From Stentor coeruleus (Eukaryota > Ciliophora > Heterotrichea > Heterotrichida > Stentoridae), in contig MPUH01000617.1 in the NCBI GenBank assembly GCA_001970955.1, forward strand, positions 1 through 43,119: a stretch of 43,119 nucleotides of DNA. The letters are read 5' to 3'. Positions 20,541-32,100 of this stretch are shown here, piece by piece. How positions within the stretch are numbered: position 1 is the first letter of the stretch; the number at the start of each line of letters is the position of its first letter. The notes under the pieces were generated by a model that worked only from the letters and a program-made list of their open reading frames with translations, did no database searches and was not told the DNA's origin. A program made the translations under genes and the position numbers.

Positions 20541-21461
20541 ATGGAAAATTCAAACTTATTTGTAAAGAAACCCAGAATTATCATCTCCTACTTTGCCGTG
20601 CTTATCCTTTTAAGAGTCCTTCCACTAGCCTTTTCTTTTTGGCTCTTCCAAGGATCTGGACAAAAGAAATGGTACGGAAGTTTAACTAAAATATACAATT
20701 CAAAAGGTATGATTCCTGAAAAAGACTACACAACAGTATCTAATTACTACTGTAACATGAGTTTAAACTACTATCAAAATTCTACATCAAATAATCATTA
20801 TTTATTTACCCCAGATGAAACAGATATGCTATGTATACAATTCGATCAACTAAATTCTGGCCTTCAAGCATTTTTAGCTTTTGACATTGTCGCTATTATC
20901 ATATTATTAGTTTTTTGTTTAGTTTATATTATAGGTTTTCTTTATTATAAAAAACCTGTATTGTTTTGTTTACAGATTATTTCTGTATGTGGAGGTTTTT
21001 TTGAAATTACTTGTTTGGGTATTTTAGAAGCTGTTATTGGCCCGAGTTTTGTTGGAGAATGTGATAGGATTGGAGGGGATTTTAAGAATGGGAATTATAT
21101 AAACGCAGCGAATATTTGTATTGGGAATGGAGGATTTCTTCATATTTTTATCTCGATGATTGTTATGATAACATATGCAGTTTTTGGTGTTTTATGGAAA
21201 AAACTTGAACCTAAGATGATGATTAATATTGTTAAAGTTGCTGATGAATTTATTAGTAGAGAAATAAACTTGCATGGGAAAAATAATAATTTGAACAATC
21301 ATGATAGAGTCTATGAAGAACCACCTTTAAGAAATGATATACTTCCTGGGGAAGACAATTTGGATAACTCAGGGAGAAATCAAGATTTCATTTTACCATT
21401 TACAATAGGAAGGGAGTCTGTTAGTATTAGTGAAACATTCAATATGATAAATAATCATTAA
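20541..21461 (+). CDS. Four-helix membrane protein, unknown function
   Basis: 306 residues with four clear membrane helices at about 12-36, 112-135, 139-165 and 196-219. Between helices 1 and 2 is a large outside loop of about 75 residues with cysteines C71 and C98 and possible N-glycosylation sites (NMS, NST). Between helices 3 and 4 is a shorter loop with C174 and C193. Both ends would be cytosolic: a short Lys/Pro start and an 85-residue polar Asn/Asp-rich tail. This is tetraspan topology with the large loop first, closer to claudin-like proteins than to true tetraspanins, and I see neither the claudin W-GLW-C-C nor the tetraspanin CCG motif. No channel or transporter signature. The stop is TAA. 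I infer a surface membrane protein and cannot name it. Confidence 0.75.
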   Translation: MENSNLFVKKPRIIISYFAVLILLRVLPLAFSFWLFQGSGQKKWYGSLTKIYNSKGMIPEKDYTTVSNYYCNMSLNYYQNSTSNNHYLFTPDETDMLCIQFDQLNSGLQAFLAFDIVAIIILLVFCLVYIIGFLYYKKPVLFCLQIISVCGGFFEITCLGILEAVIGPSFVGECDRIGGDFKNGNYINAANICIGNGGFLHIFISMIVMITYAVFGVLWKKLEPKMMINIVKVADEFISREINLHGKNNNLNNHDRVYEEPPLRNDILPGEDNLDNSGRNQDFILPFTIGRESVSISETFNMINNH

Positions 21462-22472
21462 AATTTAGATAACATAATAAAACTCTTATTTTGTATAAAT
21501 GTTTTAGTTTAATTAGGATTTTATATCATATAAAATATGTTATTTTTATTAAAACTAATACTTTTAGAACTTTACAAGTAAAAAATACTATGAAAATAAA
21601 CTAACAAATAATTTTTGTCGACACCCATTTTTCTTATTTTTAAGTAGAATGATTTGGCATAATAATATCTTAGAAGTTTTTAATTAGATAAAATAAGGTA
21701 TTTGTGAGTAGAAAATTTATAATTCTAGTGATGAATTTTATGATATTTCAATATAAATATAGATGTTATAATAGTATTTTCAGAGATTTTTATACTAAAA
21801 TTATAATTCAATCAACTTATATTTTCTAGATATAATTAAGTTGTGATGTGTATAAATTACGATTAGGAAAATCGACTGATTTCTATGTTGAGATTATGAT
21901 TTTATATAAAAGTTGTAGAGTTTCTTACAACTTTTGAATACTTTCTTATATTCACAAAAAAAACTATGAAATTCATGGTTGCTTTAGGTATCCTAAAACC
22001 TTTTACTAAAGTATCTTAGTCTCTATTCGAAATTCCTAAAAACTTCTCCCCAAACCCATCTTCATTCCTACCATCGCCTTCCACAGACTCCATCGGGAAA
22101 CAAATTTCTTCATTACTCCATATCTTCAAACAAACTCAACCATTTCTTCTCATAATCCCTGATTCCAGTTCCTTCTTCCCTTTCTTCTTCTCCAGGATCA
22201 TTTTCAGACTTTTTCTAAACACATAAAAATTACTAATTTAACTAAAAATTATAAAACCTCTAACACTCTACAATAAATCACTGCAAAAATCAAGCCAACT
22301 ACTAAAAATCATAAAAAAAACTTTTAACTGTTACTTCTAAACACGAAACTGTCTTGATATTCTGAACAAGCTTAAAATTTCAGTCAATTTTAATCTTGAA
22401 TCTTACTTTGTTTATCTTAAAATAGTCCATACTCGACTATTACTAGTAAAAATTTAAATTCATCTAACTTAA
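21462..22472. other. Upstream region of the giant gene, with a coding-like island
   Basis: About 1 kb before the giant repeat protein. The first 550 bases are AT-rich and empty. From about 22016 to 22214 the composition shifts to higher GC, pyrimidine-rich on the plus strand, and the minus strand has coding-like frames (separate entry). The final 240 bases are again AT-rich and should hold the giant gene's promoter and leader. Confidence 0.45.
22016..22214 (-). other. Possible small minus-strand gene fragment with a 16-nt intron
   Basis: On the minus strand one frame reads an acidic peptide (SENDPGEEEREEGTGIRDYE, then KKW) and a second frame, shifted by one, reads MESVEGDGRNEDGFGEKF up to a TAA at 22016-22018. 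A 16-base GT..AG segment at 22116-22131 joins the two frames without a stop. Heterotrich ciliates are known for introns of 15-16 nt, so this fits a tiny exon pair, but no start codon is visible in frame and the 5' end is cut by TAG at 22215-22217. It may be a relic or part of a small gene with another unseen intron. Confidence 0.25.
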
Positions 22473-25400
22473 ATGGACGGCCATTATTATAAAATTATGG
22501 AAGCTTCGAGTCTAATAAGCTTACTTGAGAAAGTCCTTTCAGGAAGACCTGGGGACGCTCAAAAGCATGAAAAGTTAAGTAAACAACTATTTGATAAGCT
22601 CAGAACATCAAATCAAGCGAACCTACGCTCAGTAGGCATCGTCTTAAGTCAAATGAGAGAGCATAAAAAACTTGGAACAGATGATTTCAACAACATGTCA
22701 ACCTACATCAAACAATTGATATCAGGTAAACAAAGCACTCCACCAACCTTAAAGCACTTATGCTTCACAAATCATCCATCATCTCAAAAGGCAGCAAAGC
22801 TTTTCCACGCAATGCAAGCAATCCAAATGAAAAGATTATCTGCCTTAGGAACATCTTTCAGACTTATCAAGACTCAAGAACATCGCAAACTTGTTGAAGA
22901 AAAAGATACCCTTCACAAACTGGAAATCAAAAGACTTCAATGCGCAAAAATGATAGCCCAATTAAAAGGAGCCCTTGGAATCAACATGGAAAAAACAGTC
23001 AGAGTATGGAAACACAATGGAACTTTGCCAGACAAAGAGCCTAGTGTATATGGAGATGATGACTATGCCCTTAAATACAAACGTAAAACCCTAAATCAAT
23101 ATGAACGTAGACATAGAATGTATCCAGCGATATCACAATTTATCAATTCAGGGACTTTAAGATTTGAACAAACAGGTTTCTGGAGATGGTCATTAAAAGT
23201 CAAAGCTCAAATCGATAAAGAAAATCGTCTTCGTGATGCAGCTAAAAGTGCAGAAATTATTATACGTAAAAAACTCGTCCAAACCGCATTTACAGCCTGG
23301 ATAAACCAAAGGTATCAAATATGGGCTAAAAACCGTGCTTTACTCAGTAAACTTTTTGAAAAAGCTAATATAAGACATTATTACTTGAAATATTTACTTG
23401 TAGAACGCTGGCAATGGTCAACTTTTAATGATGACGAATGGGAAAGAGAAGAGTTTTCTGAAGAAGAATATTATGCTAAACATCGTAAAGTCAAACGTGT
23501 TAGACTTAATAGAGGAGAAATGGAAAATATTATCAACAATATCAGTGATAAATCAAGGCATATTTCAACAGTAGCAGAAGAATCAAGACTTGGATGTTTA
23601 AAGAAAGCTAATATTGATATAAGCGATGAAGGGAAATTGAAACTTGAAATGATGCTAAACTATATGGCCTCAATAAACCAAGCACGTAAAGATTTCCCTA
23701 TGAAAGTTCTCTCAGCATGGAAAACCGCATCACTCAAACGTGAAAACAGGACAAACATTACGGTATCAAAAACTTTATCTATAACAAAAATCTTCTCAGT
23801 CTATGAATTCAAATTAAAGTCAACATTAAGAGAATGGCAAAGTTCTATAAAAGGTTCACCAGTAACTGTGAATAGCAAAATGTTCTCAGCAATAGTAGAA
23901 AACTCAGTCTATAACAAATTCGCCCCTAAAATTGCTTTATTAAAAATGAAACTTCATGAAAAACAAGCTGCGATCAATGCTGTACCACACGATTACGTCA
24001 AAGGTGCTGAGGATAACTACAAATATGCTCTTTTAAGAAGTGCTTTTAAGACTAGTAAAATTGGGTTGCATAGTTCGTTTAGAATATGGAAGGATTTATA
24101 TAGCAAAGAAGTGAAAGAACAAAAGAAATTGGTTATTGAAAAAATGCTTACACATCTAGCTAAAGGTCTAGCTGTATTTGTAAAACCTGCAGTTCAGCCA
24201 ATTCCACAAACTAAGACTAAATCAGCTGTTTTAGTTAAAGCTATGAAGAATATGGAGAAAAACATAATAACTGTTATGTATTTAAGATTTGGTACTTGGT
24301 CAAGGGTAAAACAAAATCCAATTGAAATCCCATTAGTAAAAGAAAAACTTCATGAGATGAAGAAGTTTATATTCTTATACATGGGGAAATTTGTTCAAAG
24401 CAGATTAAACTCAGCGATGTATATCTGGAAAGAAACTGTTGAATTACAAGATAAAGACTCAGAAAAAAATAGGATCTTCGGCATGATCTCAACTTTGATT
24501 AGACTGTTCGCTAATAGGACTAAAAGAGTTTTCCACCCACCAAGGATTATAAAAGATGCTGATGCTATAATGACAAGGTCATTCAAAAAGCTTATACAGA
24601 ATCAAATGAATTGCCTTACTGATTCAATTGAAAGGTGGAAGTACTATAAATTCGCCCAAGCACAAAGGGAAAGAGCTTCAATATTATTAAACGGCATGCG
24701 TCAAGCAGAAGCTTATGCTAACAACATTAGAGGGTCTAGTATGCTTGCAGCTTTTAACTTATGGGTTGGTTTAACAAAAGCTCCAACACCTAAAGAGCAA
24801 GCAAAAACTTCAAAATACATGTATATGTACCTAGCAAAATTCCCACAAGGAAGAATGACTTCAGCATTTTCTATATGGAAAGAGTTTATTGAGTTGACAA
24901 ATAAAGAAACTGAAAAAAATAGAATCTTTGGCATGATTTCCACATTACAAAGAGTCTTTGGAAGTAAAACTAGAAGAGTTTTCCACCCACCAAGGATTAT
25001 AAAAGATGCAGATGCTATAATGAGAAGATATTTCAAAAAACTTGGTATTAATAAATCTATATTACTTGATGGAGCAATGTCTAGATGGAAATACTACAAC
25101 TTTGCCCAGAAACAAAAAGATAGAGCGACTATATTATTTAAAGGTTTAAGAACAGCTGAATTATATGCAAGTGAAGTTAGAGGGTCTAGTATGTCAACAT
25201 CTTTCCATCTTTGGAACCAATTAGCTAAAACTCCAACAGAAACTGATATGAAAAAGACTCAAAAATACCTTTATATGTATCTATCAAAATTCCCACAAAG
25301 CAGAATGTTCTCAGCTCTTGATAAATGGAGTTCTCAAATTAAATTAGAAAAAGAAGAACAATATAAGACTAAAATGTTTGGTATGATTTCAATACTTCAT

Positions 25401-28400
25401 AGACTTTTAGGAAATAGAGCAAATAGAGTATTCCATCCAACTAGGATTATAAAAGATGCTGATGCTATTATGAGAAGGACAATTAAAAAACTTATGGTTA
25501 TTAAAACCCAATTGTTTGATTCAGCTATGACAAGATGGAAGTATTACAATTTCGCCCTTGATCATAAAGATAAAGCTGTGATTATTTTTAGAGCAGCACA
25601 AAATACAGAGTTGTATTTCAGAGATGCTTTTATGATGTGGAAAGAAAAGAGAAATGCAAAAGCGATTATAAGTAGGGTACAAGGTATGAATAAATTGGTT
25701 TTTGCTTTAGATGAAAAAGTTAGAGACAGATTCACAGATTTAGTCCAAGGGGCGAAATCTTTTACTCATCCTAAAAAAGCTTTAGACAAAGTTTATTATG
25801 CTTATGTGCGTAAATATGCTGGGGATATAGAAAGAGGGTTTTTTATGTGGAAACATTCTGTTGATGCTGAAAATAAAAGACTTAGGCAAATGGATGTGGA
25901 TTTAGGGATATCAAATCTTATAAAATATTGGAAAGCGAACATAACAAAAAATTATATTCGAGGATTTAAGAGTTTTATTAAGAATGTTCATCCTGAACTT
26001 TATGCCCATAAACTTACTGATGCGATATGGAAAGCATTAAGAATTCGTATTTCTATTGGGTTTAGGAAAATAGTTGGTAGTCCTAAATATGTAAAAGCTA
26101 CATTAAACAACCTTGCTAGAAGTTTCCAAAGAGATATATCAACAGCTTTTAATACATGGAGAACTGTTATGCATAAAGAACTTCTTGAAAAAAGAAAAGA
26201 TCATAAAAAAGCTTTGAAAAAAGACTTACACAAAACCAAACTTCGTAGTGCTCGTGGAGATGCTAAAAGCTTAGAAAATGGTTTACATCGTGTTTTAAGA
26301 TCAAGACTTAATGAAGGATTTAAAGCTATAACATTCCCTGCACTTATGAATGCTAGAGGACCACTTTTGAATCTTAAAACTAGTTTTGAAAAAATGCCAA
26401 GAGATGCTATTAGGAAATGGAAACAATATGTTGATAGAGTAAAAAGTGGTGAGCTTATTGATAATGTTAAATCTGAAAAACTTTATTATCATTTAAGACG
26501 TGTTGTTACTAGAACTGTTAGAGATGGGTATCAAAGAATAGCTGGTGGTGGAAGTAAAGCTAAAGGGGCGATAAAATGTATTTATGCAGTTGCTGCGAAA
26601 ATGCCAAGAGTTGCTATGGATAAATGGAAGAAATATATGGAAGGTCTTAGAAGAAGAGATTATTTTGATAATATTCGTAGTTTGAAAGTTAAACAGACTT
26701 TAGAGATTATTGTTAAAAGGACAACTCGTGATGCTTCACATAGGATTATAGGTGGTGGAGATAAAATTAAAGGTGCAATTCAGAGTATTGTTAATGGGTT
26801 GAATAGTATACCTAAAGTTGCTCTTAGGAAATGGTTTAGGACTGTACAGGATATTAAGAATCAAAGACTTTATGATAATGCTAGATCTTATAAATTACAT
26901 TTGATGCTTGAAAAAATACAAAAGAGGACTATGAAAGATGCTACTGAAAGAGTTAAAGGAGTTATGTTTACTTCACCTCATGTTATTCAGACTATTAAAA
27001 GACTTGATGGAATTTTGAAACGTAAACCTAAGCAAGCTTTTGATAAAATGCATTATTTTATGAAAGCTGTTAGAGATAAACAATTACTTGATAGTGTTAA
27101 AAGCCAAAAACTATTAAATAGTTTGAATAGAGTTACTAAGAGGACTTTAAGAGATGCTACACAAAGAATAGTTGGAGAAGGGGATAAAGTTAGAGGAGCT
27201 ATAAGGAAAATATATGCTGCTATGCATAAAATGCCTAAAGTTGCTCTTGAGAAATGGAGAAAATATCTTGAAGGACTTAAGAAAAGAGATTTCTTTGATA
27301 ATGTAAGAAGCTTAAAAGTTAAGAATCAACTTGAATATATTATAAAGAGAACAACAAGAGATGCTTCACATAGAATCATTGGTGGTGGTGATAAGATTAA
27401 AGGTGCTCTTGTTAATCTTATTAATGGATTGAAGAATATACCTAAGAAAGCTTTGAGAAATTGGAAAAATGCTGTGCAAGCAATTAAAGATAGAAAACTT
27501 TATGATAATGCTAGATCGTATAAACTTCAACTTTCATTAGAAAGACTTCAAAGAAGGACAATGAAAGATGCTCATGAAAGAGTTAAAGGGCTTATGTTTG
27601 CTGCTCCTAAGATCAGAGCTACGATACAAAGAATGGACGGAATTCTTAAAAGAAAACCAAAACAAGCTTTTGATAAATGGCGTAAATATATCCAAGGTGT
27701 AAATAATAAAGAGTTCCTTGATAGTATTAAAAGTCAAAAACTTCTTAATTGTTTGAATAAAGTTACAAAAAGAACTTTAAGAGATGCAACTCAAAGAATT
27801 GTAGGTGAAGGGGATAAAGTTAAAGGAGCTATAAGGAAAATATATGCTGCTATGCATAAAATGCCTAAGATTGCTCTTGAAAAATGGAGAAAATATCTTG
27901 AAGGACTTAAACATAGAGATTTCTTTGATAATGTAAGAAGCTTGAAAGTCAAGACTAAACTCGAATGTATTATAAAGAGAACAACAAGAGATGCTTCACA
28001 AAGAATTCTTGGTGGTGGTAATAAAATCAAAGGCGCTATGCAAAACATTGTCAATGGATTAAAGAATATACCTAAGAAAGCTTTGAGAAACTGGAAGAAT
28101 GCCGTACAAGCAATTAAAGATAGAAAACTTTATGATAATGCAAGATCGTATAAACTCCAACTTTCATTAGAGAGACTTCAGAGAAGGACAATGAAAGATG
28201 CTCATGAAAGAGTTAAAGGACTTATGTTTGCCGCTCCTAAGATTAAATCTACAATTCAAAGAATGGACGGAATTCTTAAGAGAAAACCTAAACAAGCTTT
28301 TGATAAATGGCGTAAATATGTTCAAGGTGTAAACAATAAAGAATTCCTTGATAGTATTAAAAGCCAAAAACTTCTTAATTGTTTGAATAAAGTTACAAAA

Positions 28401-29080
28401 AGAACTTTAAGAGATGCAACTCAAAGAATTGTAGGTGAAGGAGATAAGATTAAAGGAGCCATTCGTAAGATCTATCAAACAATGCAAAGAATGCCTAAGA
28501 CTGCAATTGAGAAATGGAAGAAATATCTTGAAGGACTTAAGAGAAGAGACTTTTTCGACAATGTTAGAAGCCTTAAAGTCAAATCAGCTCTTGAAAAGAT
28601 TGTAAAGAGAACTTCAAGAGATGCTTCTCAAAGAATTCTTGGAGGAGGAAACAAGATCAAAGGGGCTATGCAAAACTTGATTAACGGTTTGAAGAATATT
28701 CCTAAAAAAGCACTTAAAAAATGGAGACAGACCGTACAAGATATTAAAGATAAGAAATTATATGACAATGCAAGATCATCTAAACTTCAAATATCACTTG
28801 ATAGGATTCAAAGAAGGACAATGAAAGAAGCTCATGAAAGGCTTAGAGGACTAATATTTGCTTCAGCAGCAGTTAAAGGTACCATTAAAAGACTTGATGC
28901 CCTGCTTAAACGCAAACCTAAAGAAGCATTTGATAGATGGCGTAAATATGTTCAAGCTGTAAACAATAAAGAGTTCCTCGATAGTGTTAAAAGCCAAAAA
29001 CTTCTTAATTGTCTTAACAGAGTCACCAAAAGAACTTTAAGAGATGCTACACAAAGAATTGTTGGTGAAGGAGATAAGAT
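22473..29080 (+). CDS. Giant Sfi1/spasmin-binding-like repeat protein, N-terminal part
   Basis: The first 2,203 codons of a giant protein, up to a gap at 29081. A stop directly precedes the ATG, so the start is firm, though M9 is an alternative. Residues 1-160 are helical and unique, and 160-620 hold scattered tryptophan motifs (FWRWSLK, AFTAWINQ, VLSAWKTA, TLREWQSS, SFRIWKDL). Three 150-residue repeats come next (24.36-25.7 kb), and from about 26.36 kb the 210-residue higher-order repeats begin. Each module has one A-x-x-W-K/R helix such as AMDKWKKY. This is the pattern of Sfi1-type proteins, whose long helices bind centrin; in the contractile heterotrich Spirostomum, giant proteins of this design bind spasmin. 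The inferred role is a scaffold for Ca2+-binding centrin/spasmin in contractile fibres or the cortex. No enzyme domain, signal peptide or membrane helix is seen. Confidence 0.85.
24360..25700 (+). repeat. Three 450-bp coding repeats in the giant gene
   Basis: Three successive units of exactly 450 bp (150 residues). The anchor K-F-(V/P)-Q-(S/G)-R recurs with its Lys-Phe junction at about 24387, 24837 and 25287. Each unit contains RVFHPPRIIKDADAIM (RVFHPTRI in the third), an A/SxxRWKYY tryptophan motif and a second W motif. They are more diverged from each other than the 630-bp repeats downstream, so they are an older or separate expansion. The third is shorter or blends into unique sequence after about 25.66 kb. 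Confidence 0.85.
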
Positions 29081-29160
29081 NTTGACAATGTAAGAAGTCT
29101 TAAAGTAAAATCTTGCCTTGAAAAAATTGTCAAGAGAACTTCTCGTGATGCTTCACAAAG
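28507..29160 (+). repeat. 654-base block identical to 42345-42998, including the N gap
   Basis: This block and 42345-42998 are identical base for base, including the position of the single N. Other copies of the 630-bp unit differ from each other at many sites. Such identity, centred on the gap, suggests that the same contig ends were placed twice in the scaffold or that an unresolved repeat was filled the same way twice. Confidence 0.85.
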
Positions 29161-32100
29161 GATAATTGGTGGAGGAAACAAAATTAAAGGTGCTATGCAA
29201 AACTTGATAAATGGCTTAAAGAATATTCCTAAAAAAGCTCTTAAGAAATGGAGGCAGACAGTTCAAGATATTAAAGATAAGAAACTTTATGACAATGCAA
29301 GATCTGCTAAACTCCAACTTTCTCTTGAAAGATTACAAAGAAGAACAGTTAAAGAAGCTCATGAAAGAGTAAGAGGATTAATATTTGCTTCAGCAGCAGT
29401 TAAAGGAACAATTAAAAGACTTGATGGTCTACTTAAACGAAAACCTAAGCAAGCATTTGATAAATGGCGCAAATATGTTCAAGCTGTAAATAATAAAGAA
29501 TTCCTCGATAGTGTTAAAAGCCAAAAACTCCTAAACTGTCTTAATAGAGTAACAAAGAGAACTTTAAGAGATGCAACTCAAAGAATTGTAGGTGAAGGTG
29601 ATAAAGTTAAAGGAGCAATTCGTAAGATCTACCAAACAATGCAAAGAATGCCTAAGACTGCAATTGAGAAATGGAAGAAATATCTTGAAGGACTAAAAAG
29701 AAGAGATTTCTTTGACAATGTAAGAAGTCTTAAAGTAAAATCTTGCCTTGAAAAAATTGTCAAGAGAACTTCTCGTGATGCTTCACAAAGGATAATTGGT
29801 GGAGGAAATAAGATTAAAGGAGCTATGCAAAACTTAATCAATGGATTAAAAAATATTCCTAAGAAGGCTCTTAAGAAATGGAGACAGACAGTTCAAGATA
29901 TTAAAGATAAGAAACTTTATGATAACGCAAGATCTTCTAAATTACAAATTTCACTTGAAAGAATCCAAAGAAGAACTATGAAAGAAGCTCATGAAAGATT
30001 AAGAGGACTTATATTTGCTTCAGCAGCTGTTAAAGGGACAATTAAAAGACTTGATGGTCTTCTTAAACGCAAACCTAAAGAAGCATTTGATAGATGGAGA
30101 AAATATGCTCTTGCTGTTAACAATAAAGAATTCCTTGATAGTGTTAAAAGTCAAAAACTTTTGAATTGTTTGAATAAAGTTACAAGAAGAACTTTAAGAG
30201 ATGCAACACAAAGGATTGTTGGAGAAGGGGATAAAGTTAAAGGAGCTATTCGTAAGATTTACCAAACTATGCAAAGAATGCCTAAGACTGCAATTGAGAA
30301 ATGGAAGAAATACCTTGAAGGACTTAAGAGAAGAGATTTCTTTGATAATGTTAGAAGTCTTAAAGTTAAATCAGCACTTGAAAAAATTGTTAAAAGAACT
30401 TCAAGAGATGCTTCTCAGAGAATTATTGGTGGTGGAAATAAAATCAAAGGAGCTATGCAAAATTTGATTAATGGACTTAAGAATATTCCTAAGAAAGCAC
30501 TTAAAAAATGGAGACAAACTGTTCAAGATATTAAAGATAAGAAACTTTATGATAATGCCAGGTCAGCTAAACTTCAGAACTCACTTGAAAGAATACAAAG
30601 AAGAACAATGAAAGAAGCTCATGAAAGACTTAGAGGACTTATCTTTGCTTCAGCTGCAGTAAAAGGAACAATTAAAAGACTTGATTGTATTCTTAAGCGT
30701 AAACCTAAGGAAGCCTTTGATAGATGGCGTAAGTATGTTCAAGCAGTAAATAACAAAGAATTCCTTGACAGTGTTAAAAGTCAAAAGCTTCTAAACTGTC
30801 TTAATAGAGTAACAAAGAGAACTCTAAGAGACGCTACACAGAGAATAATTGGAGAAGGAGATAAAGTTAAAGGAGCAATTCGTAAAATTTATCAAACAAT
30901 GCAAAGAATGCCTAAGACAGCAATTGAGAAATGGAAGAAATATCTTGAAGGTCTAAAACATAGAGATTTCTTCGATAATGTTAGAAGTCTTAAAGTTAAA
31001 TCGGCTCTAGAAAAAATTGTTAAAAGAACATCAAGAGATGCTACTCAAAGAATAATTGGTGGAGGTAATAAAGTTAAAGGAGCAATGCAAAATTTAATCA
31101 ATGGATTAAAGAATATTCCTAAGAAAGCTTTAAGAAGATGGGCTAAAACTGTTCAAGATATTAAAGATAAGAAACTTTATGACAATGCTAGATCTGCTAA
31201 GCTTCAGAATTCACTTGAAAAACTTCAAAGAAGGACAATGAAAGAAGCTGTTGAAAGATGTAAAGGATTAATATTTGCTTCAGCTGCAGTCAAAGGAACA
31301 ATTAAGAGACTTGATGGTATTCTTAAAAGAAAACCTAAACAAGCCTTTGATAAATGGCGAAAATATGTTCAAGCTGTAAACAATAAAGAATTCCTAGATA
31401 GTGTTAAAAGCCAAAAACTTCTTAATACACTTAATAAAGTTACAAGAAGAACTTTAAGAGATGCTACACAAAGAATAATTGGAGAAGGTGATAAAGTTAA
31501 AGGAGCCATTCGTAAGATATACCAAACAATGCAAAGAATGCCTAAGACAGCTATTGAGAAATGGAAGAAATATCTTGAAGGACTTAAACATAAAGATTTC
31601 TTTGACAATGTTAGAAGTCTTAAAGTTAAATCAGCATTAGAAAAAATCGTTAAAAGAACATCAAGAGATGCAACTCAAAGAATAATTGGTGGAGGTAACA
31701 AAGTTAAAGGGGCAATGCAAAACTTAATCAATGGACTTAAGAATATTCCTAAGAAAGCATTAAGAAGATGGGCTAAGACTGTTCAAGATATAAAGGATAA
31801 AAAACTTTATGATAATGCTAGATCTTCTAAACTACAAATTTCACTTCAAAGACTTCAAAGAAGAACAATGAAAGAAGCTGTTGATAGATGTAGAGGACTT
31901 ATATTTGCTTCAGCTGCAGTTAAAGGAACAATTAAAAGACTTGATGGTCTTCTTAAGAGAAAACCTAAACAAGCCTTTGATAAATGGCGCAAATATGTTC
32001 AAGCTGTTAACAATAAAGAATTCCTTGATAGTGTTAAAAGTCAAAAACTTCTTAACTGTTTGAATAAAGTTACAAGAAGAACTTTAAGAGATGCTACACA

